Assembly: GCA_027382625.1 (NCBI GenBank)
Contig: JAJKFJ010023674.1
Span: forward strand, 1 to 64,000
Direction: 5' to 3'
Origin: Tetmemena sp. SeJ-2015
Taxonomy: Eukaryota > Ciliophora > Spirotrichea > Sporadotrichida > Oxytrichidae
DNA: 64,000 bases
Below, one piece after another: positions 35,364 through 45,600 of this stretch (position 1 is the first letter of the stretch; every line of letters starts with the position of its first letter). Below the pieces are notes generated by a model. That model was given only the letters and a program-made list of their open reading frames with translations, was not told the origin of the DNA and made no database searches. Both the position numbers and the translations under genes were made by a program.

Positions 35364-35508
35364 ATCAGCCTGAGCTGGCTTCTTATTCTCTTCGATTGCG
35401 ATTGTGAGCAAACTTTCTAGATGCTTGATTGCCGCACTTATGTTTCCATTCTTTGAATGAGTTTCTGCTAGTTTCTTGTGAGCTTCTCCAGCTTTCTCCT
35501 TGTTGTCA
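35364..35508 (-). CDS. TTC29-like gene, inverted piece 5 of 6
   Basis: Encodes DNKEKAGEAHKKLAETHSKN and KHLESLLTIAIEENKKPAQA on the minus strand. Its 5' pointer TGACAACAAGG (complement at 35498-35508) matches 42204-42214; its 3' pointer TCAGGCTGAT (complement at 35364-35373) matches 42251-42260. Joining at both keeps the frame and the TPR spacing. Confidence 0.85.
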
Positions 35509-35536
35509 CATATATGATGAAGATGAGACATATCTA

Positions 35537-35598
35537 TTGAGGAAGACAATGGACTTATCTAAATCTCCAAGCTTTTCATGAATCAGACCTATTCTCTG
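35537..35598 (-). CDS. TTC29-like gene, inverted piece 3 of 6
   Basis: 62 bp encoding GLIHEKLGDLDKSIVFLN, a TPR helix pair. The 5' pointer CAGAGAATAG (complement at 35589-35598) equals 42137-42146; the 3' pointer TCCTCAA (complement at 35537-35543) equals 42170-42176. Reading straight on from here meets UGA, so it is not a continuous exon with the next minus piece. Confidence 0.85.
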
Positions 35599-35622
35599 AT
35601 AATTAAATATTTCTTCCCATAT

Positions 35623-36270
35623 CTTCTCTCAAAAAGTTTTCACCTTGCACCAGGTTATCACTGAGAGTGAGTAGAGAGTCCTGATTTTTGTGGAAAGGGA
35701 TCTTTCCCTTCCTCTTATTCATTCTTTGCTCTTCTTTGAGTTTGATGTTAGGCTCAATCTCACTAGGAGTAGTCTCTGTAGTAACATAGAAGAAGTCGAT
35801 GTAGGACTGAAGATATCCCTGATCTAAATTTGCAGTTTAAAATAAACTAAGAGTCTATTATTATCTTACGTAGCAGCCTGATTCCTTAAGACTCCTCTGT
35901 CACTTTTTCTTCCAGCTTAAAATCATCCTTGTCTCCGAACTAAACAATTTTGATAGTATTAGAGTTAAGATATTACATTTTAACCTGATCCGCTCATTGC
36001 TGCGGCCATCTGCATATATTTCTTGCCAACTGATTTTTTCTAAACTCATCATTAGGAATCAATAATTTTGGTAACTCCAGATTCAAAATCAAGAGTGTGA
36101 AATGATATTAAGAAATAGACTTGAGCTCTATCATATTCTTGACTTACGCCATACTTGTCTAGAGTTTGCTTTTTAGTTTTCTCAATTAGATCGTCCTTCT
36201 CTTCGACCTTAGTTTTCTTCTGGACTTGATTGACTTGTGAGTGAGGGTTCTTAATTGGCTCGAGCTTCAT
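35623..36270 (-). CDS. TTC29-like gene, inverted 5' piece 1 of 6
   Basis: Start 36270 (MKLEPIKNPHSQVNQVQKKT). Includes KKYMQMAAAMSGSG, QFGDKDDFKLEEKVTEE, a 46-bp GT-AG intron (35824-35869), then QGYLQSYIDFFYVTTETTPS and SLLTLSDNLVQGENFLRE. The 3' pointer TTTGAGAGAAG (complement at 35623-35633) matches 41677-41687 on the plus strand and the join reads NFLREGNIKNCFNQYL. Frame changes near 35960-36060 mark at least one more insert. Without the join the frame stops at UGA near 35585. Confidence 0.75.
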
Positions 36271-36378
36271 ATTTATTGTTCAAATTTATTTCAATAACTT
36301 ATAGATCTTAATTTAATTAAATCTCTCTATAATACTTGCATAAGAAGACATGTTATATTTGCAGTAATAAATTGATTA

Positions 36379-38540
36379 ATGGATTCTTTGTAACACACGT
36401 AGAGTGGAGTCAGTCCCTTCCTTGCTAAAAAGGAGATAGACAGGACACTCTATCAACCCAAGGATTTAACAACTCAGAAGGAATACTTCAAATGGGGCAA
36501 GCAGTAGTAAGAGGGTCGCCACAGTCCATCATTTAAGGAAGGCCCTCCAAGTCCAGCCTACTCCAGTTTTAAATAAGAAAAGTAAAATGCGCTAGACAAG
36601 AAAAGCTTACAGCAAAGACAATACAACGAGGAACTTAAGAAGCAGATAGAGGAACGTAATAATTACAGAAAAATAGAGGAAGAGTAAAGAGAGTAAGGCA
36701 GATCGCCTTCAAAGGCTTAGTAGTACGGTTTTTCAATGCCTAAATATGAGCCGAGGTAGCTTCATCACGAGGAGGTGCTGGTTTACAATCCTGCAAACAT
36801 GATGATGTTTCATAAGGCTCACTCACTTCTGGACAGTGAGATTAATGTGCTCAGGAATCAAACTAAGAACCAGCATAGGCTTGCTAATGTTTAGTTGGGG
36901 TAGCTATACATTGAAGCAAGCAAGACCAGATTCGAGACTAGCAATGCCTATTCCAACTTTGATACCTATTCAAGTTATAGACAGGGGCTAATCTTTCAGT
37001 AATCTGCTTTTGGAATTGAACTTCAGCATTAGAATCAGACTAATGAGAATCTGAATAATAGCTTTAGTAATAGAAAGACTAGCTTAATCCAAGCTGGCAG
37101 CTCTATATTAGGAAAAAATAACTCATTCAGCCAAATAGGCTAATAAATAGAGCATCATAACAGGATTTAAGATGCCAGAAATATCTAGAGCCTGAGGGAA
37201 CTACAGTAGCCTCTCAAGCCAATTTAGACCAGCTCAGTTATGTTTCCCGTCTACTAAAGAAATCCCTAGATAAGTTACAACCTTTTCCTGAGCGAGATAG
37301 AGTCCAAATCCTTGAATAACAATAAGAATTATGATGATGGTAGTGCTGGTGGTCAAACATAAGAAAGCGAAGATCAATCTTTGAAGGATTTACTTGAGAT
37401 TGAAAAGATCAATAATCAAACTGAGGATGACATATAGAAGCATACTTTTCAAACTTAGCAGAGGTAAAATGTTGAAAAGCTTTTGAAAGATCTTGAGTTG
37501 AATCAAGAATTCCCAGAGCTTAAGTCTAAACTATTGCTGGAGAAGTAAAAGTAAGAGGCTGAAAATAAACTGTAGCATGAATTAAGAGCTAATTTGAGCT
37601 AAGGGCGTTAATAAGATAAAGGTATAGTGTTTGAGTTGATCTAGTAATCGTGCTTTCATGATGAAATTGACAAGATAAGAAGAGACTTAAATGAATACAG
37701 TTACAGAGCCAAAGATCCTTCCTATCTTTTTAAGGAGCAAAATACTATCACCTTCAATCTTCAGCCAGAATAATTTAACAAGTGTTTACTTTATATTGTT
37801 TAGAAGTAAACTCCAAAACTGCTGCAAATTAGTCTCAAACATCTGAGAGAGCAGCAGTAATGTCGGACTAAGATTTAAATTAATTACTTTTTAAGTTGTT
37901 AATCATCCACTTGATGAATCTGTATCTTAAAAAAGCATAAAATCATAGCAAGCATTGTAGCTGAACAACTCCGTCCAAAGAGAATATAACTTGATAGAAT
38001 CGCTTTTGAAGTAGTAAAATGACGAAAGGGATCTCTATGCCACTCATAAGAAACTAGACTTCATATAAGACATGAATGATCAAACTTATCAATAACAGCA
38101 GTAGAGTCCCAAGCCTATTTCTCAGAGTGTGGCAAACAAGAGCTAAGACTAAATCGCTATTCAAGATAAATCTTAAGATAAGATCATTTTATGAGAACTA
38201 TTTAATTATAATTATCAATATATAGATCAATGTTGCTTAAGAAGAGCAATCACTTTCTATAGCTAAGGTTTAGTCTCCTAAGATCAGTGAGACAAAGCCC
38301 CAGAGGTATTCAATCTAATAGCAAAGTTAGGAAAACTTGGACTCCTCTAAAATTTTGAAATCTAATGAGAACATTAGACAAAGCAGTCTAGTTTAATCAT
38401 AAACTGTGGGTAAAAGAAACAGTGATCAAGCCTCTCAAAAGAAACCTTCCTTGAAATAAGAGAGCTTAAACTATGAAGATGATGGCTATGAAAGCTACAT
38501 AGAGAAAAATGAATTTGGTATAGCGGATAATTATGATTGA
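36379..38540 (+). CDS. Coiled-coil protein with a CSPP1/CCDC66-like EELKKQIEE motif
   Basis: ATG 36379 (MDSLQHTQSGVSPFLAKKEI). The N-terminal third has QYNEELKKQIEERNNYRKIE, the style of motif found in CSPP1/CCDC66-type ciliary proteins, then EEVLVYNPANMMMFHKAHSL. A long Q-rich coiled coil follows (EKQKQEAENKLQHELRANLS) and, after two frame changes near 37890 and 38190-38230, an acidic end NYEDDGYESYIEKNEFGIAD with UGA 38538-38540. The gene lies between the inverted pieces of two scrambled genes and itself appears in linear order. A cytoskeletal role is inference only. Confidence 0.55.
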
Positions 38541-38715
38541 AGATTATTCTATTCTCAATCATTATGCTTAGAACTTTCTAGATAAATTAGTTGGGTGTTA
38601 TTTGGTTTGGTAAAATTAAATCTTCATTGCTCTCTTTCATCTTTTTCATCTAGGCTTTAAGCAGTAATTTAGAATACTCCAAAATGTAGGAATGGTGATA
38701 GAAATCATTTTTATA
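38541..38715 (-). other. Unexplained protein-like reading frame beside an inverted piece
   Basis: The minus strand directly after the inverted MFSD1 piece stays open with FYHHSYILEYSKLLLKAQ and MKKMKESNEDLILPNQITPN. It is not needed by the assembled transporter, which leaves at the pointer. It may be chance, old sequence, or a piece of another gene. Confidence 0.3.
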
Positions 38716-38837
38716 GATTATCAAAGGGCCAGCAAATGCTCCCATGTTTCCAACAGCTGTGAGTATTCCAAAAGCAGTGCCAAAGTATTTCTCTTTAACT
38801 ATGTAGTTGACACTTGGGTACATAGTCAAGTTTATTA
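38716..38837 (-). CDS. MFSD1-like gene, inverted piece 4 of 5
   Basis: Encodes NLTMYPSVNYIVKEKYFGTA and GILTAVGNMGAFAGPLII, the MFS segment resembling W/YPSV-Y-V-EK-GTA-G of MFSD1. The 5' pointer TAATAAA (complement at 38831-38837) matches 40947-40953; the 3' pointer CTTTGATAATC (complement at 38716-38726) matches 40966-40976. Confidence 0.9.
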
Positions 38838-38897
38838 TGGTAAACTACTACTACTAGTTATATAGATAAATCAAAATGATTTGAATGATTTAGAAGC

Positions 38898-38977
38898 CAT
38901 ACCAATTAAAGTCATAGGGAAAATGCCTTCATAGCATTTGTCACCTTTCTCACAATCAGGCAGATTCATAAAGATAA
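38898..38977 (-). CDS. MFSD1-like gene, inverted piece 2 of 5
   Basis: 80 bp encoding NLPDCEKGDKCYEGIFPMTL then IGM. The 5' pointer is 16 bp, TTATCTTTATGAATCT (complement at 38962-38977), equal to 40898-40913. The 3' pointer TATG (complement at 38898-38901) equals 40924-40927; it is short, but the join restores the frame. Confidence 0.85.
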
Positions 38978-39034
38978 GGACTCATAAAGATTTATAATGA
39001 GAATTGAAGATAAGATATATTTATAATTTTCAAA

Positions 39035-40913
39035 ATGTCAGGAGTAGTAGTAAACTCTACAGTTGAATAAGAAGAAGAAGAGTAACTTTAAAAATCCCTC
39101 ATAGAAAATAATAACACTGGAATGAAGTCTAGTAGAAACAGAGACCCATCTTTTAATTAACAACGAGCTAAGACCCAATCTAGCGCCCCTTAGTAAATAG
39201 ATGCCAGCATCAACAGGCTGGAATTAGATGACTCCTTGCTAGGCGAGGGCCAAGATAGAGAGTGATAGTTGTAAAAGGGAAGTCAGTTCAACAAGAGAAC
39301 CCCTTAAGCAGCTACCACCATAACTTTAAATGCGGAAGCTTTCAAGGGTACTCCTAAATTTCCTGCAGAAAGAAATCATCCAAATCAACGGAGTTTCAAT
39401 CCCGAGAACAAACATGACAAGCCCAACTTAAAGGCAAATAATTTCTATAAGCAAAAGAGGAAGAATAATGAAAATCCTGATGGAGAGGATGATTTTTTCA
39501 GAAGAAGATTTAATAACAATAAGAATTCTGATAACTAGATTTTCCAAAACTCAGCTCAGAAGTCTAACAAGCAGGTTAATTAATTCTATTCACTATTATT
39601 TTCTACCTCCAAAAGAACACACTGGGACCTAGTTTAATGATAGGTAAGGATTATAAGGTCACTCAGATTCACGAGTCTTTGTTGGAAGGCAAAGCTAAAA
39701 ATCAACATCAAATATCGAGACTTACAATTTCTCACATGGCTGGGGTTTAAGATATGCGCCTGACTCCAGTCAGGTTTCTCATTCTATTACTGGCTTGCAT
39801 CATTCAATTTGCGAAGTAAGAATTCAGATGAGGTAAATCTAACTTTCTCTATAGTAATTACGCCTTGACTACTCCAGATTCTATTTCAATTCAGATACAG
39901 CAGTACTATGATATTAACCATATTCAGTACAATTTACTGTAGGCAGCTTATGCTTTCCCAAACATTCTGTTCTGTATATTCGCTGGTCTCTTCATTGACA
40001 AATATGGAATAAGGTAAAATTATCATCTGCATCTTAAATGACTACGGTTTTAGAAAAGGCATAGTTGCTTATACTCTGATTTCCATTCTTGGTTTGGCGC
40101 TATTCTCTGTCTCAGCCTAGATTAACGACTTCTATTTATCGATAGTAGGAAGAGGAATCTTTGGAATGGGCTCTGAGGGTCAGAACATTTGGTTCTTCAC
40201 AATAATTTCAGTTTGGTTCTACTACAGTGAAATATCGTTTGCCTCTGCTATCCTGGGTTGCTTTGGAAAACTTGGAAGTGTGTTCGCTGACATTTTCACT
40301 CCCATCTCCTATAGAGACACTGGCTCAGTCGTTTGGCCCTTCAGGATCTCTGTTCTTATCAATGTTGGAGCAATTCTAAAAATGTATTTTTTTTAATTCT
40401 TATAGTTATTGCTCTAAATAGAATAGACGAGAAAAACGAGAAGAGAAGACAGGATTTAAAATACTTGAGAAAGGCTGCTGAAGCTTATCAACTAGATCAT
40501 AATAACAAGCATACTAACAGATCTCATCTCTCTCAAGATTCCTCTAAATTCTCAAGCTACAAAAACTTGGCAAAGGCATTCGAGAACAAGTTCAAGAGTA
40601 GAGTCTACCAGAGGAAAGAAATTAAGTTGAAGAATGTTAGGAAATTTTCACCCATCTTTTGGATTATCTGTCTCTTGTCTTTCATAGAGAAGATGACTGT
40701 CACTCCTTTTATCTAAAATGCCTCAGAGCTATTCCAGGCAAAATATGGTCTGGAAGTCGAAGAGTCGGGAAGCATAATTGCTATCCCTTTTGTGGTATTC
40801 ATCTTCTTAGCCCCTTTCTTGGGGATTATGATGGACAAGATAGGCAACAGAGGATATATTCTGGTGATTGGATTTATAAGTCTCTTTGGAAGCCAAATTA
40901 TCTTTATGAATCT
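39035..40913 (+). CDS. MFSD1-like major facilitator transporter, piece 1 of 5
   Basis: ATG 39035 (MSGVVVNSTVEQEEEEQLQK). A disordered N-terminal tail of about 190 residues precedes the membrane part: RLTPVRFLILLLACIIQFAK, then DINHIQYNLLQAAYAFPNIL, FCIFAGLFIDKYGIR (the MFS loop 2-3 motif), GRGIFGMGSEGQNIWFFTII, and after a cytoplasmic basic linker IPFVVFIFLAPFLGIMMDKI. MFSD1-type proteins are lysosomal MFS carriers; the substrate here is unknown. Introns or IESs lie near 39570-39610, 39815-39850, 40015-40050 and 40380-40410. The piece ends in the 16-bp pointer at 40898-40913, after SQIIFMNL. Confidence 0.8.
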
Positions 40914-40923
40914 TCTTTAATAT

Positions 40924-40953
40924 TATGTCCCTCTTCTTCCCTCTGTTAATAAA
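40924..40953 (+). CDS. MFSD1-like gene, 30-bp piece 3 of 5
   Basis: A minimal coding piece with only 19 bp between its pointers TATG (40924-40927) and TAATAAA (40947-40953). It encodes MSLFFPLLIN and bridges the two inverted pieces to read FPMTLIGMSLFFPLLINLTM. It sits inside what would otherwise be a simple IES between pieces 1 and 5. Confidence 0.8.
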
Positions 40954-40965
40954 TAATTTGCTTGT

Positions 40966-41656
40966 CTTTGATAATCGGAGACATCTTGGATCAAGACAAC
41001 CCACATAAGCTGATGGTGAGAGTTGAAAACTTCTCCTATATGCATATCTATATGCTGGTGCTGTCTTTAGTAGGTGTGTTATTCTCAGTGGTGCTTAATT
41101 TCTACGACCTCTATCATAAGAACATCATGAACGCAGTCGTTTAAGCAGACAACGATAACTTTTCAACTGATAGAGATTCACAAAGCAGCAGCAATCAAGA
41201 CGAGAATAATAGCTACTTGTTGGGGATTGAAGGAGCTGTAGTCTCGGGAGATGTTAACAACACCCACGCTAACCAAAGTAGAGGGTGGAGGAACAAGGAC
41301 TTTCACAGTCAAGAATTGGCTGCGTAGAGCAACGCATCAGCCTCACAAAGAAAGCTCAAGCCAAAGCGCAAGCTTTCCAAGAATAATTAGCAAGAAGAAG
41401 ATAAGCAGATCGATGACATGATCGAGCAAGTCCAATATCAGTAAAGAAACAGCAGCTTAATTTAACTTGTCCTCTTTTAAGCTCAGAAGAAGACTTAGAG
41501 TAGGAGCCAAGCAGTGAATCATCGGATGAATCACCAGATGAAGCAGCCTAAGTCCAGAGAATAAGAGAAGCTAAAAAGAACGAGGAGAGAAAGAAGGCCT
41601 TAAATAATCAGCAGAAAGTTTACTCTCCTCATTTTGGAGTATTCTATCTATGTTGA
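40966..41656 (+). CDS. MFSD1-like gene, piece 5 of 5
   Basis: Begins at pointer CTTTGATAATC (40966-40976) and reads LIIGDILDQDNPHKLMVRVE, the last membrane helix MLVLSLVGVLFSVVLNFYDL, then a long polar tail. A 26-bp IES (41458-41483) joins RNSS to SEEDLEQEPSSESSDESPDE. The tail ends NNQQKVYSPHFGVFYLC and UGA 41654-41656, shortly before the plus pieces of the TTC29-like gene. Confidence 0.8.
41458..41483 (+). other. IES, pointer AGCT
   Basis: 26 bp between AGCT 41454-41457 and 41480-41483. Deletion keeps the frame from QQRNSS into the acidic serine tail. Confidence 0.7.
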
Positions 41657-41676
41657 TAGAGATTATTATGATGTAG

Positions 41677-42146
41677 TTTGAGAGAAGGAAACATCAAGAA
41701 CTGTTTCAACCAGTATCTGAAGGTTGCTAACCAATTCGAGGAGTTATAATTTATATTTTAAATTATATATCTTATGTTAGTAATAAACGACTATGAAACT
41801 GCCTCTTATTTCCACAAGCGCTGCTTGGATGTATCAGTGGACGCTAAATTCATCGAGGGTGAGGCAAGAGCATACAAGGGTCTGGGTATTTGCGAGGAGA
41901 AAGTTCTCAACATATTTGAGGCCATGAACTACTTGGAGACTGCATTGGAAAAAAGTATTGACGGCTCTCTGATCAAGATCGAGCGAGAAATCAGCAAGGA
42001 GCTGGTTAGAGTTTACCAAATCATCGCCATCGATTTCCAAGACAGAGAGGAATTTGACAAGTCTCTGGAGTACTTTGAAAAGTGTCTCGACGCCTCCAAG
42101 AGAGCCAACGATAAAGACAAGGAAGCTGAGTGCTACCAGAGAATAG
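41677..42146 (+). CDS. TTC29-like TPR protein, piece 2 of 6
   Basis: Tetratricopeptide repeats: REGNIKNCFNQYLKVANQFE, YETASYFHKRCLDVSVDAKF, EGEARAYKGLGICEEKVLNI and REEFDKSLEYFEKCLDASKR. The order and the C-terminal NIGIAQANTQIESYKHL recall TTC29, an axonemal protein linked to ciliary and flagellar motility; the assignment is by resemblance, not search. A 33-bp IES with GTTA pointers interrupts it at 41747-41779. It starts at pointer TTTGAGAGAAG and ends at pointer CAGAGAATAG (42137-42146); reading beyond that pointer leaves the family pattern (VVIEIWFES). Confidence 0.85.
41747..41779 (+). other. IES, pointer GTTA
   Basis: 33-bp AT-rich insert between GTTA 41743-41746 and 41776-41779. Deletion reads ANQFEELVINDYETASYFHK. 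Confidence 0.75.
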
Positions 42147-42169
42147 TGGTAATTGAAATATGGTTTGAG

Positions 42170-42214
42170 TCCTCAACCGTTTCCTTGAGCTCTGTTTGTA
42201 GAATGACAACAAGG
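42170..42214 (+). CDS. TTC29-like gene, 45-bp piece 4 of 6
   Basis: Lies between pointers TCCTCAA (42170-42176) and TGACAACAAGG (42204-42214) and encodes NRFLELCLQND. It bridges two minus-strand pieces to read SIVFLNRFLELCLQNDNKEK, the expected TPR spacing. Read in place on the plus strand it is out of frame with both neighbours. Confidence 0.85.
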
Positions 42215-42250
42215 GATTTAGAGAATATGAAATAGGTAGTAATCTTATAA

Positions 42251-42507
42251 TCAGGCTGATGCTGCTTTGAAGTTAGGTTTGCTGCATTACTAAGAGGGTC
42301 TGATAAAGAAGTCTGTGGAGTACTTGCAGAGACACTTTGAGCTGTTGAGGAAGGAGGAAATCAAGAACTAGAAACTGATTGACGCAGCCAGAGTCAATAT
42401 TGGAATTGCCCAAGCCAATACTCAGATCGAAAGTTACAAGCACCTTGTCCTAAATGATGTAAACGCACTGCTGACTTGGAAAATCAAAAGAGAGATGAAG
42501 AAATGAA
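42251..42507 (+). CDS. TTC29-like gene, 3' piece 6 of 6
   Basis: Starts at pointer TCAGGCTGAT (42251-42260): QADAALKLGLLHYQEGLIKK, then SVEYLQRHFELLRKEEIKNQ and RVNIGIAQANTQIESYKHLV, LNDVNALLTWKIKREMKK and UGA 42505-42507. The LLTWK end resembles the LLSWKESR region of vertebrate TTC29. Confidence 0.85.
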
Positions 42508-42686
42508 CTGCCTCTTTCTCATTTAGGACTTTCTTAGTTTATAATATCTATTTAAGTTTAGTCTTCTTTTTCCTCAGACCAGATGTTGGAGTCTAATATT
42601 GAGGGAGAGTGATCGAGCAATTGCGAAAGAGAGCATAATAAATAGGATTATAGCAAATACTAACTAACTTATTAAAACTAGCATAG

Positions 42687-45600
42687 ATGGTGCAAAAAAT
42701 CAGAAAGGCTATGCCTAAATTCAAGCAAGAGAAGCAGGAGAAGTCCAAGATCTCCAAATTTATCAAGAAGAGATCCAAGAATGCAGCTCTCACAAAAAGA
42801 GATAACACTTATGAACAATTCAAAGCAGATATAGAATTTTAATGTATTGTATGTGTTTGAAGGATTCTATGAAAAGTTGAAGTAGATAGACGTGAAGCAG
42901 TCAAACGCACTGGAGACCAACTTTATGTACGACAGCGTGTTGCGACAGAACGAGGATAATGAGGATGATGGATTTTTCAATAGCAACTTCATTCAGTTGA
43001 TAAGAAGCGAAAGAGCTAACAACAAGACCATTGAGTTCACCAGGATTTACAAAGTCATTGAGCCATTCTGCTTTTCCTATCCACTGCTCGTGCTCAACAA
43101 ATCTCAAGTAGTATTTGGATTTATATATTTTAGATTATTCCAATGAACATGTTTGTAGTAACCTTGATGCTCTACTTCTTGAACCCTGAAAGCGCGAGAA
43201 TCATACTTAATGAGAATTAGCAAACTCATTTAATAGTTTTTGATAAGAATAGGTTATTATTCTCAGTCTGTGAAATAGGATCTGCTGAACTCAGTTCATG
43301 ATAATGGTTAGCCTCAATATGCAATCCAAGCAGTGATTTTGGACTTGATGATAGCTCTGATTAAAGATTTCAGACAAGACATATTCCAAGACTTCGTGGG
43401 CAAGATCTTGCCTGCAGTGATAAGCGTAATTGACATGCAGCGCGTCCTAATTTTAGACAAAGTATTCATGGTGATATCCTTCGGCGTCAAGTACTTGAGC
43501 AAGTCTATTAAAGATGATATTTCCAACTTCTACACATCATACTCAATATAATTAAATAAGTAGTGTTGTATACTCTGAGTTGCTGATACACAAAAACAGA
43601 TACCTCAGAAAGTTTGCGAGTCAGTCACTCAGCTACGTGCTTAGGAAAATACCCTTCGATCAGAAACTTATTGCGCTCATTCTCACTCTGGTTAAAGATA
43701 AATAGCAAGAGGGCGAGGACTAAATTATGCAAGATGTTTAAGCAGAGAATGTTGACATTATTGGCGATAAAGAGTTAATGAACAGAGTTTAAGGAGCGAG
43801 TGAGATGCTGTTTGAAGTTATCTATGGCGCAGGAGAAGGATTGCACTCCAAGTTTTAAGAAACCATGCAGGCTCTGATTGTTTTCTATCAGTAAAACTAA
43901 GCAGACACCAAGCTTATTTCAACACTCGAAGTGCTCTTAAGATGCCTCATTTTGAAACTTTCAAATGAAGTTGACACTGAGAAGCAACAGCCTATTTTTG
44001 ACTTGATTGAATAGAATCTATCCTATCTAGAATCAGAAAGAGAACTAAACTTATTACTCAAGATTTTCAAAGACTCTATCAGACTCAAATACGGAAGAAG
44101 ACTAAGCAATTATGGCATCATAACCATGATTTCAGTTTTCAATAAGCTGCTTGTAAAGAATCTACAAAAATCTCTCTAATTCTCAATCGCTACTAGAGTC
44201 AATATTCTCAAAACATTTTTTCATTCTTATCTTTATGATTTATATTGCTGAGACGCTAGGTCTCCTGTTCTATTTCAAGTATAATTCAGTGAAGAATATT
44301 CTTGCAAAATCTGGCATTGACATCAACGACTAGAAAAATCTATTCACATCTCAAGTGTATAAGATGATCGACACTACTAAGGAAGAGAGCATCACTGTAT
44401 TTGTGGCTTATCTAGATAAACTTATAAAAAAGACAAGTGAGATAGAGAGCTTTGAAGACTTGGATTGGTCGGAGGTGCTTGGACTCAAGTAAAGCTCTAA
44501 GAATGTTATGGAGTTTTCTCAGGATAGTCATCAATCCAAGATTTAAGTCCTCGTTACAATAAATACATTTGATTAGGATGTGCTTATTTCTTATAAGTCA
44601 GTTAACAGATTCATTTTGACCCAGATTGCAAATGATAAAAGCTCTAGAGCATTAAAGATAGATCTAATGGCAGTTCTGATTGGACTCCAAGGCTAGATCC
44701 CACTCAAGTATGAAATTGAGTTGAGCGAGAAGATCGAAAATTCCTTGGTCCAAGTTTATAAAGAGCTCTCGAAGGATAGCTAGCATCAAACACAGCTCTT
44801 TGTAGTCTTGAGGTTTATCAGCTACTGTAAAATATCTGAAAAGTTTGCTAGCCTACTTTCAGAGACCATGAAGAAGTCCCCAACAGGACGATCAGGAGTT
44901 GAAATGGTCCATTTTATTTATATATAAATGGTTTCATTAAGATAAAGAGCAGAGGATAATATCATCCTAAAGAAATACCAACTCAGCTCAGAGAGACTTC
45001 AAAATATAGACAGCACTCTCAACGAACTTATTGATTCTCAAAATAGAGGCTAATCTCAAAACTTAAATAGTCAGATCCACATCCTTGCTCTATGCTGCAC
45101 TTCAAAATTCTAGAAAGAGAATATGAAAACACTTATTTCTCAAATGTTAAGAAACACTGCAGATATTGTCATTTCAAAATTAAGTATTTGAATTGTCCAC
45201 ATTAGAGCAATCAATCAAATCTAAGGCATCTAACTAAGTTACACTGAACAAAAGGACTTGTTCATTAGCTTGTCGCGCAATCTTCTAAAAAATTAATAGG
45301 AACTAAGGACTGAAAGTCTTATCCTACTTTAGAAATTTGAGAAGCTTAACTATTTAGAAAAGCCATTCCAAATCAATGACAAGAAAATGGAGGATATAGA
45401 TAAGCCTGAGATCTATAACGGTCCTTGCAACATCATAGACTTGATGCTGCAGTTTGAACACACTAAAATTAGTTTTGAAACTGAGAAGACAAAGATTCTT
45501 CTCATTAAAAAGATAGAGGCCTTGCTCAACACAGGATTTGTTCCTCTTGAATATGTGCAGGTAGCTTTTAAATTCTTGATAGGATGCTTCTGGATTAAAT

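Noticed and set aside
35508..35537. Continuous minus-strand exon through MSSSIDMSHLHHICDNKEK
   Set aside because: It breaks the TPR spacing, needs a new start in mid-repeat, and ignores the plus-strand piece whose two pointers fit exactly.
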